DNA of 64,000 bases. Origin: Polaromonas sp. P2-4 (GTDB lineage: Bacteria; Pseudomonadota; Gammaproteobacteria; Burkholderiales; Burkholderiaceae_C). Below are positions 25,853 to 34,825 of this stretch, piece after piece. The notes beneath the pieces are model-generated. The model was not told the DNA's origin, did not search any database, and worked only from the letters and a program-made list of their open reading frames with translations. The stretch covers positions 5,448,001 to 5,512,000 of the forward strand of contig CP087965.1 of the NCBI GenBank assembly GCA_024703855.1, in the 5' to 3' direction. How positions within the stretch are numbered: the first letter of the stretch is position 1; each line of letters opens with the position of its first letter. The translations under genes and the position numbers were made by a program.

Positions 25853-26505
25853 GTGCTGCGCGAGCTTCCGGGCTAAAACGCATCGGCGAAGGCAGGAAAA
25901 AACGCATTGGCGTTTTTGGCGGCGCATTTGATCCGCCGCACAACGCCCACCAGGCACTGGCGCAGGCGGCGCTGACGCAGCTGGCGTTGGACGCGCTGCA
26001 CATTATTCCGACCGGGCAGGCCTGGCATAAAGCTACAGCCCTCAGCGCCGCCGAGCACCGGCTGGCCATGACCCGGCTGGCGTTTGAAGCGATGCCGCGT
26101 ATCGTGGTGGATGACCGGGAATTGCATCGCGCGGGACCGAGCTTCACGATTGATACCTTGCAAGCCCTGCAAGCTGAAAATCCGCAGGCCCAGCTCTACC
26201 TGATCATGGGGGCCGACCAGTTTGCTGCCTTCCGGCAATGGCACCGTTGGCAGGACATTCTTCAACTTGCTATAATTTGCATAGCTGCTCGCGCACAATC
26301 TACGCCGGACCCGGCCCAGTTTGATGCCTATACCGGTCATAAAGACCGATTTTTCACGCTCCAGCTGCCCCTGATGCCTGTCAGTGCCACCCAGATTCGC
26401 CAGTCAATGGCATCGGGCGTTGCCACCGCGGGCGAACTTGCCCACTTGGTGCCCGAGCCGGTTGCGCGTTATATTTCGCTACACCAGCTTTACAGTCCCC
26501 GTTAA
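25849..26505 (+). CDS. nadD: Nicotinate-nucleotide adenylyltransferase
   Basis: TTG at 25849 overlaps the hemF stop (TTGA). The 218-residue protein contains RIGVFGGAFDPPHNAHQALAQ, the nucleotidyltransferase motif with the catalytic His, LDALHIIPTGQAWHK, FTIDTLQALQAENP, YLIMGADQFAAFRQWHRW and VSATQIRQ for the ISSTxIR motif. It makes nicotinate adenine dinucleotide for NAD synthesis. The stretch DILQLAIICIAARAQSTPDP is encoded by a mini-element copy (26268-26322) lying in frame. The frame is intact. Confidence 0.93.
   Translation: MSAARASGLKRIGEGRKKRIGVFGGAFDPPHNAHQALAQAALTQLALDALHIIPTGQAWHKATALSAAEHRLAMTRLAFEAMPRIVVDDRELHRAGPSFTIDTLQALQAENPQAQLYLIMGADQFAAFRQWHRWQDILQLAIICIAARAQSTPDPAQFDAYTGHKDRFFTLQLPLMPVSATQIRQSMASGVATAGELAHLVPEPVARYISLHQLYSPR
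26268..26322 (+). repeat. Mini-element copy E6, inside nadD
   Basis: TTGCTATAATTTGCATAGCTG, TCGCGCACAATCTAC, GGCCCAGTTT: block order as in E1 and E5. It is translated as part of NadD without breaking the frame. Confidence 0.6.
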
Positions 26506-26533
26506 TTTTCATTCCCCTAAAGCAAAGCACTGC

Positions 26534-27373
26534 ATGACCTCTACCTCTGTCAAAACCACCAGCACCGCCGACAAGAAAGATGTGCAGAAACTGCAGCGCG
26601 CCATCATTGATGGCCTGGAAGACGTTAAAGCCCAAGATATACAGGTATTTGACACCGAGCACATCACCTCGCTCTTTGAGCGCGTGATCGTTGCTTCCGG
26701 GACTTCCAACCGCCAGACCAAGGCACTCGCCGCCAGTGTGCGCGATGCGGTGCGCGACGCAGGTTTTGCCAAACCCCGCATTGAAGGCGAAGTCAACGGG
26801 GAGTGGATCATTGTTGACTGCGGCGCGGCCGTTGCGCACATCATGCAGCCCACCATTCGCCAGTATTACAACCTTGAAGAGCTCTGGGGCGACAAACCCG
26901 TCAAGCTGAAACTGGGCGCGCCTGCGCCTTTGGTCAAGGCCTCCAAGCCTGAGCCCAAGGCAGAGGCTAAAACAGGCGTGAAAGCGGGTGCCAAATCGAA
27001 ACCCGGCGCGAAAACTGTCGTGAAAGCGGGCGTAAGAGCAGTGCCCGCAAAGACCGTGGACTCCAGCTATATCGGCAAAATCGGCAAAACCAACGACTGG
27101 ACCGCTAAAAGGAATGCCAGCGCACCTGCCTGCAGAGCCTGTAGCGAAACCCGTCAAGGTGGCCTGCAAAAACCGCCGCCAAAAAAGCGGTCGCAAAACC
27201 GGCCGCAAGGCCAGTGCGCAAAAACGCCAGCAAAGCCGGCCGTTAAGACCCCGATTGTCAAAGTGCCCGTAGCCAAAAAAGCTATTGCTGCGAAGAAAGT
27301 GGCGGCCAAAACTGCTGCCAAAACCGCTGCCAAAAAACCGGCAGCCAAGAAAACCACGACCCGGAGCAAATGA
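26534..27373 (+). CDS. rsfS: Ribosomal silencing factor RsfS with long Lys/Ala-rich tail
   Basis: ATG at 26534 (MTSTSVKTTSTADKKDVQKL) suits the family; a longer in-frame start at 26384 would overlap nadD. The RsfS domain fills residues 15-125: IIDGLEDVKAQDIQVFDTEHITSLFERVIVASGTSNRQTKALA, GEWIIVDCGAAVAHIMQP, YYNLEELW. The factor binds ribosomal protein L14 and blocks subunit joining in stationary phase. Beyond residue 130 a tail of about 150 residues, rich in Lys, Ala and Pro (KTAAKTAAKKPAAKK), resembles histone H1-like tails. Its middle (about 27110-27235) is out of frame through two compensating indels; the alternative frames read KPVKVA and KTAAKKAVAKPAARPV. The stop overlaps rlmH. Confidence 0.92.
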   Translation: MTSTSVKTTSTADKKDVQKLQRAIIDGLEDVKAQDIQVFDTEHITSLFERVIVASGTSNRQTKALAASVRDAVRDAGFAKPRIEGEVNGEWIIVDCGAAVAHIMQPTIRQYYNLEELWGDKPVKLKLGAPAPLVKASKPEPKAEAKTGVKAGAKSKPGAKTVVKAGVRAVPAKTVDSSYIGKIGKTNDWTAKRNASAPACRACSETRQGGLQKPPPKKRSQNRPQGQCAKTPAKPAVKTPIVKVPVAKKAIAAKKVAAKTAAKTAAKKPAAKKTTTRSK

Positions 27374-27837
27374 GGCTGACGATCGTAGCCGTCGGCCAGA
27401 AGGTGCCCGACTGGGCGCAAACGGCCTACGACGACTACGCCAAACGCTTTCCACCCGAGCTGAAGGTCGAGCTCAAGGCCGTCAAAACCGAGCCGCGCGC
27501 ATCGAAAACGCTTGAGAGTCTGCTGGCCGCCGAACGCACACGCATTGAAGGTGCTATCGCGCGGGGAACCCGCATCGTCGCACTCGATGAACGCGGCACC
27601 TCAGTCACCACCGTGGCGCTTGCCGAAAAACTCAAAGCCTGGCAACTGTCGGGTGATGATGTCGCCATCGTGATCGGTGGGCCCGACGGGCTGGACCCGG
27701 TTTTCAAGCAGTCAGCCCACGAACGCCTGCGTCTGTCGGACCTGACCCTGCCCCATGCCATGGTGCGCGTGCTGCTCATTGAGCAGCTGTACCGGGCCTG
27801 GAGCATCACCATCAACCATCCCTACCATAGAGAGTAA
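27370..27837 (+). CDS. rlmH: 23S rRNA pseudouridine(1915) N3-methyltransferase
   Basis: ATG at 27370 overlaps the rsfS stop (ATGA). The intact 155-residue protein begins MRLTIVAVGQKVPDWAQ and has VALDERGTSVTT, VAIVIGGPDGLDP and the knotted SPOUT C-terminus LSDLTLPHAMVRVLLIEQLYRAWSITINHPYHRE. It methylates pseudouridine 1915 of 23S rRNA on assembled 70S ribosomes. The rsfS-rlmH pair is a standard bacterial arrangement. Confidence 0.97.
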   Translation: MRLTIVAVGQKVPDWAQTAYDDYAKRFPPELKVELKAVKTEPRASKTLESLLAAERTRIEGAIARGTRIVALDERGTSVTTVALAEKLKAWQLSGDDVAIVIGGPDGLDPVFKQSAHERLRLSDLTLPHAMVRVLLIEQLYRAWSITINHPYHRE

Positions 27838-27907
27838 TGGCCCCCACGCTTGTCGCTTCGCGTACTGCGCTGCCCCCCGAGGGGACTGTTCCACCTTGGG
27901 GCGGCCC
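27837..27907 (+). repeat. GC-rich repeat R1
   Basis: ATGGCCCCCACGCTTGTCGC, CTGCCCCCCGAGGGG, TTGGGGCGGCCC. It starts on the last base of the rlmH stop codon. A second copy follows head to tail 12 bases further on. It belongs to the five-copy family R1-R5. Confidence 0.8.
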
Positions 27908-27918
27908 TGCGGTGGAGC

Positions 27919-27987
27919 TGGCCCCCACGCTTGCCACTACGTGTAATACGCTACCCCCGAGGGGGCTAATTTCCCTAGGGGCGGCCC
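27919..27987 (+). repeat. GC-rich repeat R2
   Basis: TGGCCCCCACGCTTGCCACT, CTACCCCCGAGGGGGCTAA, TAGGGGCGGCCC: a diverged copy of R1 in the same orientation. R1 and R2 together fill the 190-bp gap between rlmH and maf. Confidence 0.8.
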
Positions 27988-28026
27988 GTCGGGAAATTGC
28001 ATCTCTTCGCTAGCAGTGTTGTGTAC

Positions 28027-28629
28027 ATGAATAATTTTGTCTATCTCGCTTCGCAAAGCCCGAGGCGCCGGCAGTTGCTTGAGCAACTCGGTGTGCGTTA
28101 TGAGTTGCTGCTGCCGGATTCCAGTGAAGATACTGAAGCCTTGGAAGTGGTGCTCAAGAACGAGACGCCTGTAGCGTATGTCAAACGGGTCACCGGCCTC
28201 AAGCTGGACGCCGCTGCGGCGCGTCTGAAGCAGCGGCAACTGGTGCCAGCGCCTATCCTGTGCTCTGACACCACGGTGGCACTCGGACGCACCATTTACG
28301 GCAAACCTGACGATGCCAGGGATGCTGCGCGGATGTTGCGCGAGCTGGCTGGATGCACGCACCGTGTACTGACGGCGGTAACTGTGCAGCAGGGGCGGCG
28401 GCGGTTTGATGCGCTGAGCACGTCACGGGTGAGCTTTGATGTCCTGACGGCTGCGCAAATTCGGGCTTATGTGGCCTCGGGCGAACCCATGGGCAAGGCC
28501 GGCGCCTATGCCGTGCAGGGTAAGGTGGCCATGCACATCACGCACATCAGCGGCAGTTACAGTGGCATCATGGGGCTTCCTTTGCGGGAAACGGCTCTGC
28601 TGCTGCGTGCCGTAGGCCTCAAAATTTAG
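28027..28629 (+). CDS. maf: Maf-family nucleoside triphosphate pyrophosphatase
   Basis: ATG at 28027 (MNNFVYLASQSPRRRQLLEQ) puts the S-x-S-P-R-R signature at residues 9-14; upstream in-frame codons are not conserved. LCSDTTVALGRTIYGKPDDARDAARMLREL, THRVLTAVTV and GAYAVQGKVAMHITHISGSYSGIMGLPL are the other Maf motifs. The intact protein has 200 residues. Maf/YhdE-type enzymes hydrolyse dTTP, UTP or modified nucleotides and influence septum formation. The rng gene follows after 21 bases. Confidence 0.94.
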   Translation: MNNFVYLASQSPRRRQLLEQLGVRYELLLPDSSEDTEALEVVLKNETPVAYVKRVTGLKLDAAAARLKQRQLVPAPILCSDTTVALGRTIYGKPDDARDAARMLRELAGCTHRVLTAVTVQQGRRRFDALSTSRVSFDVLTAAQIRAYVASGEPMGKAGAYAVQGKVAMHITHISGSYSGIMGLPLRETALLLRAVGLKI

Positions 28630-28650
28630 CGACTAACTTTCTGGCAAACA

Positions 28651-30138
28651 ATGCAACAAGACATCCTGATTAATTGGTCGCCTCAGGAAACCCGGGTTGC
28701 CGTCGTCGAGCACGGTGCGGTGCAGGAACTGCAGGTTGAACGCACGCTGGAGCGCGGCCTGGTCGGCAATGTTTATTTGGGCAAGGTCGTGCGGGTGCTG
28801 CCAGGCATGCAATCGGCCTTCATTGACATCGGCCTGGAGCGGGCCGCTTTTTTGCATGTCGCCGATTTGATGAGCAGCATCAACAGCCGTCATGCAGAAA
28901 CCGATGCGCAGGCTGCTGGGCAGGCCATGACCTCTCTTCTGCCCATTGAAAAGCAGCTGTTCGAAGGGCAGGCGCTGATGGTGCAGGTTCTGAAGGATCC
29001 GATCGGCACCAAAGGCGCGCGGCTGACGGCGCAAGTCAGCATTGCAGGGCGCTTGCTGGTGTTTTTGCCGCAGGACAATCACATCGGCGTATCGCAAAAA
29101 TACCACCGCGGCAGCGTGAAGAATTGCGCCAGCGTGTGCAGGTTTTGGCCGGGGATTTGAGTGGCGGTTTCATTCTTCGAACCAATGGCGAAGATGCCAC
29201 CGACCCAGAGCTGGCCGAAGATATTGCCTACCTGCGCAAAACCTGGTCGCGTATCAAGGATGCCTCGCTGCGTCTGCGGCCCGCGTCGGTGCTGCATCAA
29301 GACCTGAACCTGCTGCAACGCGTCTTGCGTGATATGGTGGTGGAGGGCACGCAAACCATCCGCATTGACTCACGCGAGCAGTTCGAAAAGCTGAAAACCT
29401 TTGCAATGGAGTTCATGCCTGCCACCTTGCAAAAGCTTCAGCATTACAGTGGCGAGCGGCCGATTTTTGATCTCTTCAACATTGACGAAGACATTGCCAA
29501 GGCGCTGGGCCGCCGGGTTGATCTCAAGTCGGGTGGTTACCTGATCATTGACCAGACCGAAGCTCTGACGACGGTTGACGTCAACACCGGTGGTTTTGTC
29601 GGCGCGCGGAATTTCGACGACACCATTTTCAAAACCAACTTGGAAGCCTCGCAGGCGATTGCCCGGCAACTGCGCCTGCGCAATCTCGGCGGCATCGTGA
29701 TTGTCGACTTCATCGACATGATCAAGGACAACCACCGTGATGCGGTGCTGGCCGAGTTCCAGAAGCAACTGGCGCGCGACCGCATCAAAACCTCAGTCAA
29801 TGGTTTTTCTGCACTGGGCTTGCTGGAAATGACACGTAAGCGAACCCGTGAATCGCTTGCCCACCAATTGTGCGAGCCGTGCAGCGCTTGCATGGGCAAA
29901 GGCGTGGTCAAAACTGCACGCAGCGTGACCTATGACATCCTGCGCTGAAATTTTGCATGAAGCGCGGCAGTTCAATCCGCGGGAATTCAGGGTCATCGCA
30001 TCACCCAAGGTGATTGAACTTTTTCTGGATGAAGAAAGCCAGCATCTGGCCAGCCTGAGTGACTTTATAGGCAAGCCCATTTCCCTGCAGGCCGAAGCTG
30101 CCATGGCGCAGGAGCAATACGACATCGTGCTGTTATGA
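28651..30138 (+). CDS. rng: Ribonuclease G (two frameshifts as written)
   Basis: ATG at 28651: MQQDILINWSPQETRVAVVE, then the S1-like part LVGNVYLGKVVRVLPGMQSAFIDIGLERAAFLH, GARLTAQVSIAGRLLVFLP. Past a shift near 29110: EDIAYLRKTWSRI, GGYLIIDQTEALTTVDVNTGGFVG (catalytic Asp motif), IVIVDFIDM, RKRTRESL and CEPCSACMGKG (zinc link). One extra T near 29946 makes a false stop; the corrected frame continues REILHEARQFNPREFRVIASPKV to 30138. The product of about 490 residues processes 16S rRNA 5' ends and some mRNAs. The stop overlaps the next start (ATGA). Confidence 0.95.
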
Positions 30139-30908
30139 GCTCAAGCAGCCTTCGAAGCATGGCAATTACGCATACAGCCAACCGCAGGCCCATACCTATT
30201 CTGGTGTACCACCAGATTGCAAAAGCGCCGCCCAAGGGCAGTCCTTTTCGCAGCCTCTATGTGGCGCCTGAGGCCTTTGCGCGGCAAATGGCGTGGCTCA
30301 AACTGCTCGGCTACACAGGCTTGTCAATGAGTGGCTTGCAGCCCTACCTGAATGGTGAGCGAGAGGGCAAAGTGGTTGGCATTACCTTCGATGACGGCTA
30401 CCAGAACAACCTCACGCAGGCTTTGCCTGCACTGCTTAAACAGGGTTTTTCATCCACCTGCTATGCCGTCGGCGGACTGCTGGGAAAAACCAATGTGTGG
30501 GATGAAAGCCAGGGCATCGCGCAGACACCGCTGATGAATGAAGCGGAAATTCGCCAATGGGTGTCCGCAGGGCAGGAGATTGGTTCGCACACCCACCAGC
30601 ACGTGAATTTGCTGGCTACTGATGATGAGGGGTGCCGTGAGGAAATGGCGCTGGGGAAAACCGGGCTGGAGTCGGTCACTGGTCAGTCAGTCAGTCATTT
30701 TTGCTACCCCTATGGCCACTATGAAGACAAACACGTGGCCATGGCCCGTGAGCTGGGCTTTATAACCGCCACCACCACCCAGCGCAGCCGCTGCCATGCG
30801 CAGACTGACCTGTTGCAACTGCCACGGGTGCCCGTACTTCGCTCGACGAGTTTGCCGGTTTTCTGGCTCAAAATCGCGACAGCTTACGAAGACCGCCGTA
30901 AAAAATGA
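30135..30908 (+). CDS. Polysaccharide deacetylase family protein
   Basis: ATG at 30135 overlaps the rng stop. The intact 257-residue protein is a NodB-type carbohydrate esterase: IPILVYHQIAK near the start, GITFDDGYQNNL (catalytic base and metal Asp), GQEIGSHTHQHVNLL (metal His pair) and HFCYPYGHYEDKHVAMARELGF. No signal peptide is evident. It heads a run of envelope sugar genes (glycosyltransferases, MsbA-like exporter, O-antigen ligase), so it probably removes acetyl groups from a surface polysaccharide or LPS precursor. The next gene starts inside its stop codon. Confidence 0.92.
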   Translation: MSSSSLRSMAITHTANRRPIPILVYHQIAKAPPKGSPFRSLYVAPEAFARQMAWLKLLGYTGLSMSGLQPYLNGEREGKVVGITFDDGYQNNLTQALPALLKQGFSSTCYAVGGLLGKTNVWDESQGIAQTPLMNEAEIRQWVSAGQEIGSHTHQHVNLLATDDEGCREEMALGKTGLESVTGQSVSHFCYPYGHYEDKHVAMARELGFITATTTQRSRCHAQTDLLQLPRVPVLRSTSLPVFWLKIATAYEDRRKK

Positions 30909-32116
30909 GTCAGCCTTCCTCAAGCCAGGCAGGGCATTCAGGGCCTGCCAACCGCAAGCTGCGCATTGCTGTTTTCAACCGGACTTTTTCATCCACGGGC
31001 GGCGGTGCGGAGCGTTATTCCATCGCACTGGTTGAACAGCTTTCTGCCGCATACGAAATGCATGTATTTGCGCAGGAAATAGACCACCAGTGGCCGGGTG
31101 TGACCTACCACCGGGTTTCTGCGCCTCTGCGCAAACCCCGCTGGGTCAACCAGCTGTGGTTTGCCACAGCCACCTGGTGGGCGACGCGGCGCGGTTTTGA
31201 TGTGGTGCATTCCCATGAAAACACCTGGCATGGCGACGTTCAAACGGTTCACGTCCTGCCGGTCAAATACAACCTGTTCCATGGATGCACAGGCTGGCGG
31301 CGCGTGTTGCGATGGATCAAGGTCGCGACCAGTCCGCGTTTGCTGACCTACCTGGGCCTGGAGCGTTTGCGCTATGCCGCACGTCCCGGTCGGCAGGTCG
31401 TGGTGACCTCCGACAGCCTGAAGGCCATCATGGCAGCCAGTTACCCGGCTTGCAACGAGATGGTCTCGGTCATCACTCCGGGAATCACGATGCCTGCGCA
31501 GCCAGTTAGCCCTGCACAGAAGCGGGAGGCGAGGGTGCTGTCAGGCTTGCCGGTCGATGCTCGCTGCCTGCTGTTTGTGGGCAACGACTACCGTAAAAAG
31601 GTCTTCAGACGCTATTGGCGGCCTTCGCGCAATTGCCTGCGGATGTGGTGCTGGTGGTGGTGGGAAATGCGGCGCATATTCCTGCCTTCCACGAGCAGGC
31701 CGAGGCTTTTAAGCTCGGGGGCCGCGTCTTCTTTCTGGGCTCGCTCAAGGATGTTCGCCCGGCCTATGAGGCTGCCGATTGCCTGGTGCACCCGACGCTG
31801 GAAGACACTTTTGCGATGGTGGTGCTGGAAGCCATGGCCTATGGTTTGCCGGTCGTGGTCAGCGGTCCGCAATACTGCGGTATTTCCGGGCTGCTGCAGC
31901 ACGCCGTCAATGCGATGATTCTTGACGACCCCAGAGATGTGAACAATCTGGTTCAGCTCGTTGCGCGGGTGCTCGGCCAGCAGACGTTGCAAGATCAGCT
32001 GGCGCAAGGCGCCAAGGAATTCGCTTCTGCATTACCAGTGGAGCGAGATTGCGTTGAAGCAGCAGGCCTTGTATTTTTCAGTACTCGCCGCCAGGAAAAG
32101 CACCGCAGCGCAATGA
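30905..32116 (+). CDS. Glycosyltransferase family 4 (two frameshifts as written)
   Basis: ATG at 30905 overlaps the deacetylase stop. LRIAVFNRTFSSTGGGAERYSIALVEQL is the GT-B N-terminal motif; FDVVHSHENTWHGDVQTVHVLP and SVITPGI follow. Near 31608 the frame shifts into LPADVVLVVVGNAAHIPAF, GGRVFFLGSLKDVRPAYEAADCLVHPTLEDTFAMVVLEAMAYGLPVVVS, the E-x7-E donor-binding region. A second shift near 32030 gives YQWSEIALKQQALYFSVLAARK ending at 32116. The protein of about 404 residues probably adds a sugar in LPS or capsule assembly. Confidence 0.92.
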
Positions 32117-32128
32117 CAGGTCGCGTAG

Positions 32129-32998
32129 TCAGGCGACCAGTTTGAAATGCTTGCGGCTGAAATCCAGGCCCGTCAGCGTTTCAACCTGCCGCATGAAGTG
32201 GTATTTGTTTTCTTTGGGCGTGGGCTTGTAGCTGGGGTCGATGTTTAAAACCTGTTCGGCCTCGGTGGCCAGCCATTCGTGCACGGCCTGCGGGTGCGTG
32301 CCCTCGAAGGGCGCCAGGGCCCGGCGATCAAACTGGCTGTAAGTGATTTGCGCGGCTGGCGTTGCCCAGTACTTGCTCACCTGATCCATTTTTTTCTGCA
32401 TCTCTTCATTGCGGCGTATCCAACCGTAGTGGTAGATGCGTGCATTGGCCAGCGCTGCCTGCGGATTGCGGCCACGCTTGTGTTCAGTGGTGACCAGCCA
32501 GTACTGGCCATCGGGTGCGTAGCTGCGAATGGTGTTCCGGATTAAACGGCATTCTCGGCGGTACCAGCCCGGGCTGATGGAAATCCAGTCGGGCGAGCCA
32601 TAAAAATGGCGGTAGTCAAAGACCAGTGCTTCCACGGCGGGGTTGGCATGGTGCCGCTCGATACTGGCACGTATGGCGGTCAGCTCGCCCTCATGCACAA
32701 CCTCATCGCCTTCCAGATAAAACGCCCAGTCGCCGGTGCAGGAGTACTGGGCAATCATTTTTTGCTGCGCATAGACAAAGCCGCGGTCCGCCATGCGCTC
32801 GTTCCACAAGGTTTCAATGACTCTTATCTTGGGGTCTGCAATGGCTCGTATGCGCGCAAGCGTGTCGTCGGAGCCCTGACCGACCGCCACAACAAACTCA
32901 TCGACCAGGGGCAACAAGGAGCGGATGGAGGCCTCAAAGGGAAAAGCGAGGTTTACGCCGTTGCGTATGAAGGTGAAGCCACTGATTGAAACACTCAT
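32129..32998 (-). CDS. Family 2 glycosyltransferase
   Basis: ATG at 32998 (MSVSISGFTFIRNGVNLAFPFEASIRSLLP) is the usual start; a 35-codon in-frame extension upstream overlaps msbA and looks non-coding. The intact 289-residue protein has VDEFVVAVGQGSDDT, GFVYAQQKMIAQYSCTGDWAFYLEGDEVVHE (the E-G-D acts as the DxD-like motif) and RIYHYGWIRRNEEMQKK. It is related to glycosyltransferases of LPS outer-core loci. It lies tail to tail with the GT4 gene and follows msbA on the minus strand. Confidence 0.9.
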   Translation of the reverse strand: MSVSISGFTFIRNGVNLAFPFEASIRSLLPLVDEFVVAVGQGSDDTLARIRAIADPKIRVIETLWNERMADRGFVYAQQKMIAQYSCTGDWAFYLEGDEVVHEGELTAIRASIERHHANPAVEALVFDYRHFYGSPDWISISPGWYRRECRLIRNTIRSYAPDGQYWLVTTEHKRGRNPQAALANARIYHYGWIRRNEEMQKKMDQVSKYWATPAAQITYSQFDRRALAPFEGTHPQAVHEWLATEAEQVLNIDPSYKPTPKENKYHFMRQVETLTGLDFSRKHFKLVA

Positions 32999-33056
32999 CC
33001 GAATAAACCTTGAGGTATTAAATTTGACGAAAAATTGCGTACCAAACGCTGACCAG

Positions 33057-34825
33057 CTAGGCCGACTGAAAACCAAGCCGGTAAAGATGGGCATAGGCCC
33101 CATTTTTGGCTAGAAGCTCGGTATGTGTACCTGACTCAATAAGCCGGCCGGCATCCATCATGATGATGCGGTCGGCATGCTGCACTGTGGACAGGCGGTG
33201 CGCAATCACCAGCGACGTTCGGTTAAAGGTGAGGCGTTTGACGGCCTCCTGCACAGCGAGCTCCGATTCCGTATCCAGCGCCGAGGTGGCTTCATCCAGA
33301 ACAAGAATGGGCGCATCCTTATAGAGCGCACGTGCAATCGCGAGCCGTTGGCGCTGGCCACCCGACAGCTGCATGGCATTGTGGCCGAGGATGGTGTCCA
33401 GACCGTCGGGCAACCCGGCAAGCAATGCAGCCAGATTGGCAGCAACCAAGCATTCCTTCACCCGGTCACGATCAACGGTCTGACCCAGCGCCACATTCAC
33501 GGCGATGCTGCTGTTGAGCATCACCACATGCTGGCTCACAAAGGCAAATTGTGAGCGCAGAGACGTCAAATCCCAAGTGTGAAGCTCCTGGCCATCAAGG
33601 TAGATGTTGCCCGAGCTCATTTCAACAAATCGGGGTAAGAGGTTAACCAGGCTTGTTTTTCCGGAGCCCGACGCGCCAACGATAGCCAGCGTTTCCCCGC
33701 CTTGATGGAGAGACTGAACTGGTTGAGCGCTGGATGGGCGTCAGTTTTATAGACCACGCTGACATTGGCAAACTCAATATCGCCAAGCGCTCTGGATTTA
33801 ACAAAAGAACCACTGGATTCGTCATGGGTCAAATCCATGAGGTCAAGGCCGCGTTCAAGTGCGGCCAGTCCGCGCGTCACCGGTGTGGCCGCATCCGACA
33901 GGCTTTTGACGGGTGCAATCAGCAGCAACATGGCAGTCACAAAGGCCACAAAGCCGCCTACGGTCGTCGTGTTTTCAGCGCTTTGCAGCAGCGCAATAGA
34001 AATCACAGCCGAAAGCGCCATCGCGGCGAGGACCTGCGTGATCGCGCTCATGCCCGCATAAGCGGCGGTTGACTTCATCGACAAGCGGCGCAGGGAGTTG
34101 CTCAGGATGTCAAAGCGGCTGGCCTGGCTGGCCTGGGCACCGTGCAGGCGAACATCGCGGTGTGCCATGACATTTTCTTCCACCACATAAGCCAAATCGT
34201 CCGTGGCGATCTGGCTTTCCTTGGTCAGCCTGTAAAGCCGCCGAGACAGGTTCTGAATGACAAATGCGACGGCCGGAAACAGCAGGGCCACAACAAGCGT
34301 CAATTTCCAGTTCAGGTAAACCAGATAGCCAATCAGCGCCAACAACGTCAACACATCCCGCGCCAGCTTCATGAGCGCATTGATCAGCATGGACGAGCCG
34401 TTGAAGACCTCATAGACCACGGTGTTGGCGATGGCGCTGGAACTTTGGTCGGCAAACAAGCTTAGACGGGCGCTCAACAACTTGCCAAACATGGCTTTGC
34501 GCAGTCGCAGCAAACCATCATTGGTGACCTTGGCCAGTGCAAATTGCGCCAAAAATCCGGACACTCCCCGCACGGTGAACAACAGCATCAGGGTAAACGG
34601 TACCAGCCAGAGGTTGAATGAATCCCGCTGGAAGCCACGGTCCAGCAGCGGTTTAAGCAGGGCCGGAACAAAAGGCTCGGTGGCCGAGGCAACGATGGTC
34701 GCACCAATCGCCAGTGCCCAGCCCGCCCGCGAGCCGCTGAAATACGGCCAGACCCGCGCAATCCTGCGCAACATGGTGAGTTTTACAGCCGGGTCAGCTG
34801 CGGTTTTTACTGTAGTTTGCGTCAC
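33057..34825 (-). CDS. msbA: MsbA-like lipid A/lipid-linked glycan ABC exporter (one frameshift as written)
   Basis: GTG at 34825 overlaps the stop of the O-antigen ligase gene. The N-terminal membrane domain (six segments, residues 25-310) includes PFVPALLKPLLDRGFQRDSF. The nucleotide-binding domain is split near 33690; the corrected frame gives ETLAIVGASGSGKTSLVNLLPRF (Walker A), FVSQHVVML, LSGGQRQRLAIARAL, ILVLDEATSALDTESE and VIAHRLSTVQHAD. The total is about 590 residues, the usual half-transporter size, working as a homodimer that flips lipid A-core across the inner membrane. Confidence 0.94.

Noticed and set aside
32999..33103. N-terminal extension of the minus-strand glycosyltransferase
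   Set aside because: The extra 35 residues overlap the msbA 3' end and do not resemble a glycosyltransferase; the ATG at 32998 starts directly before the conserved region.
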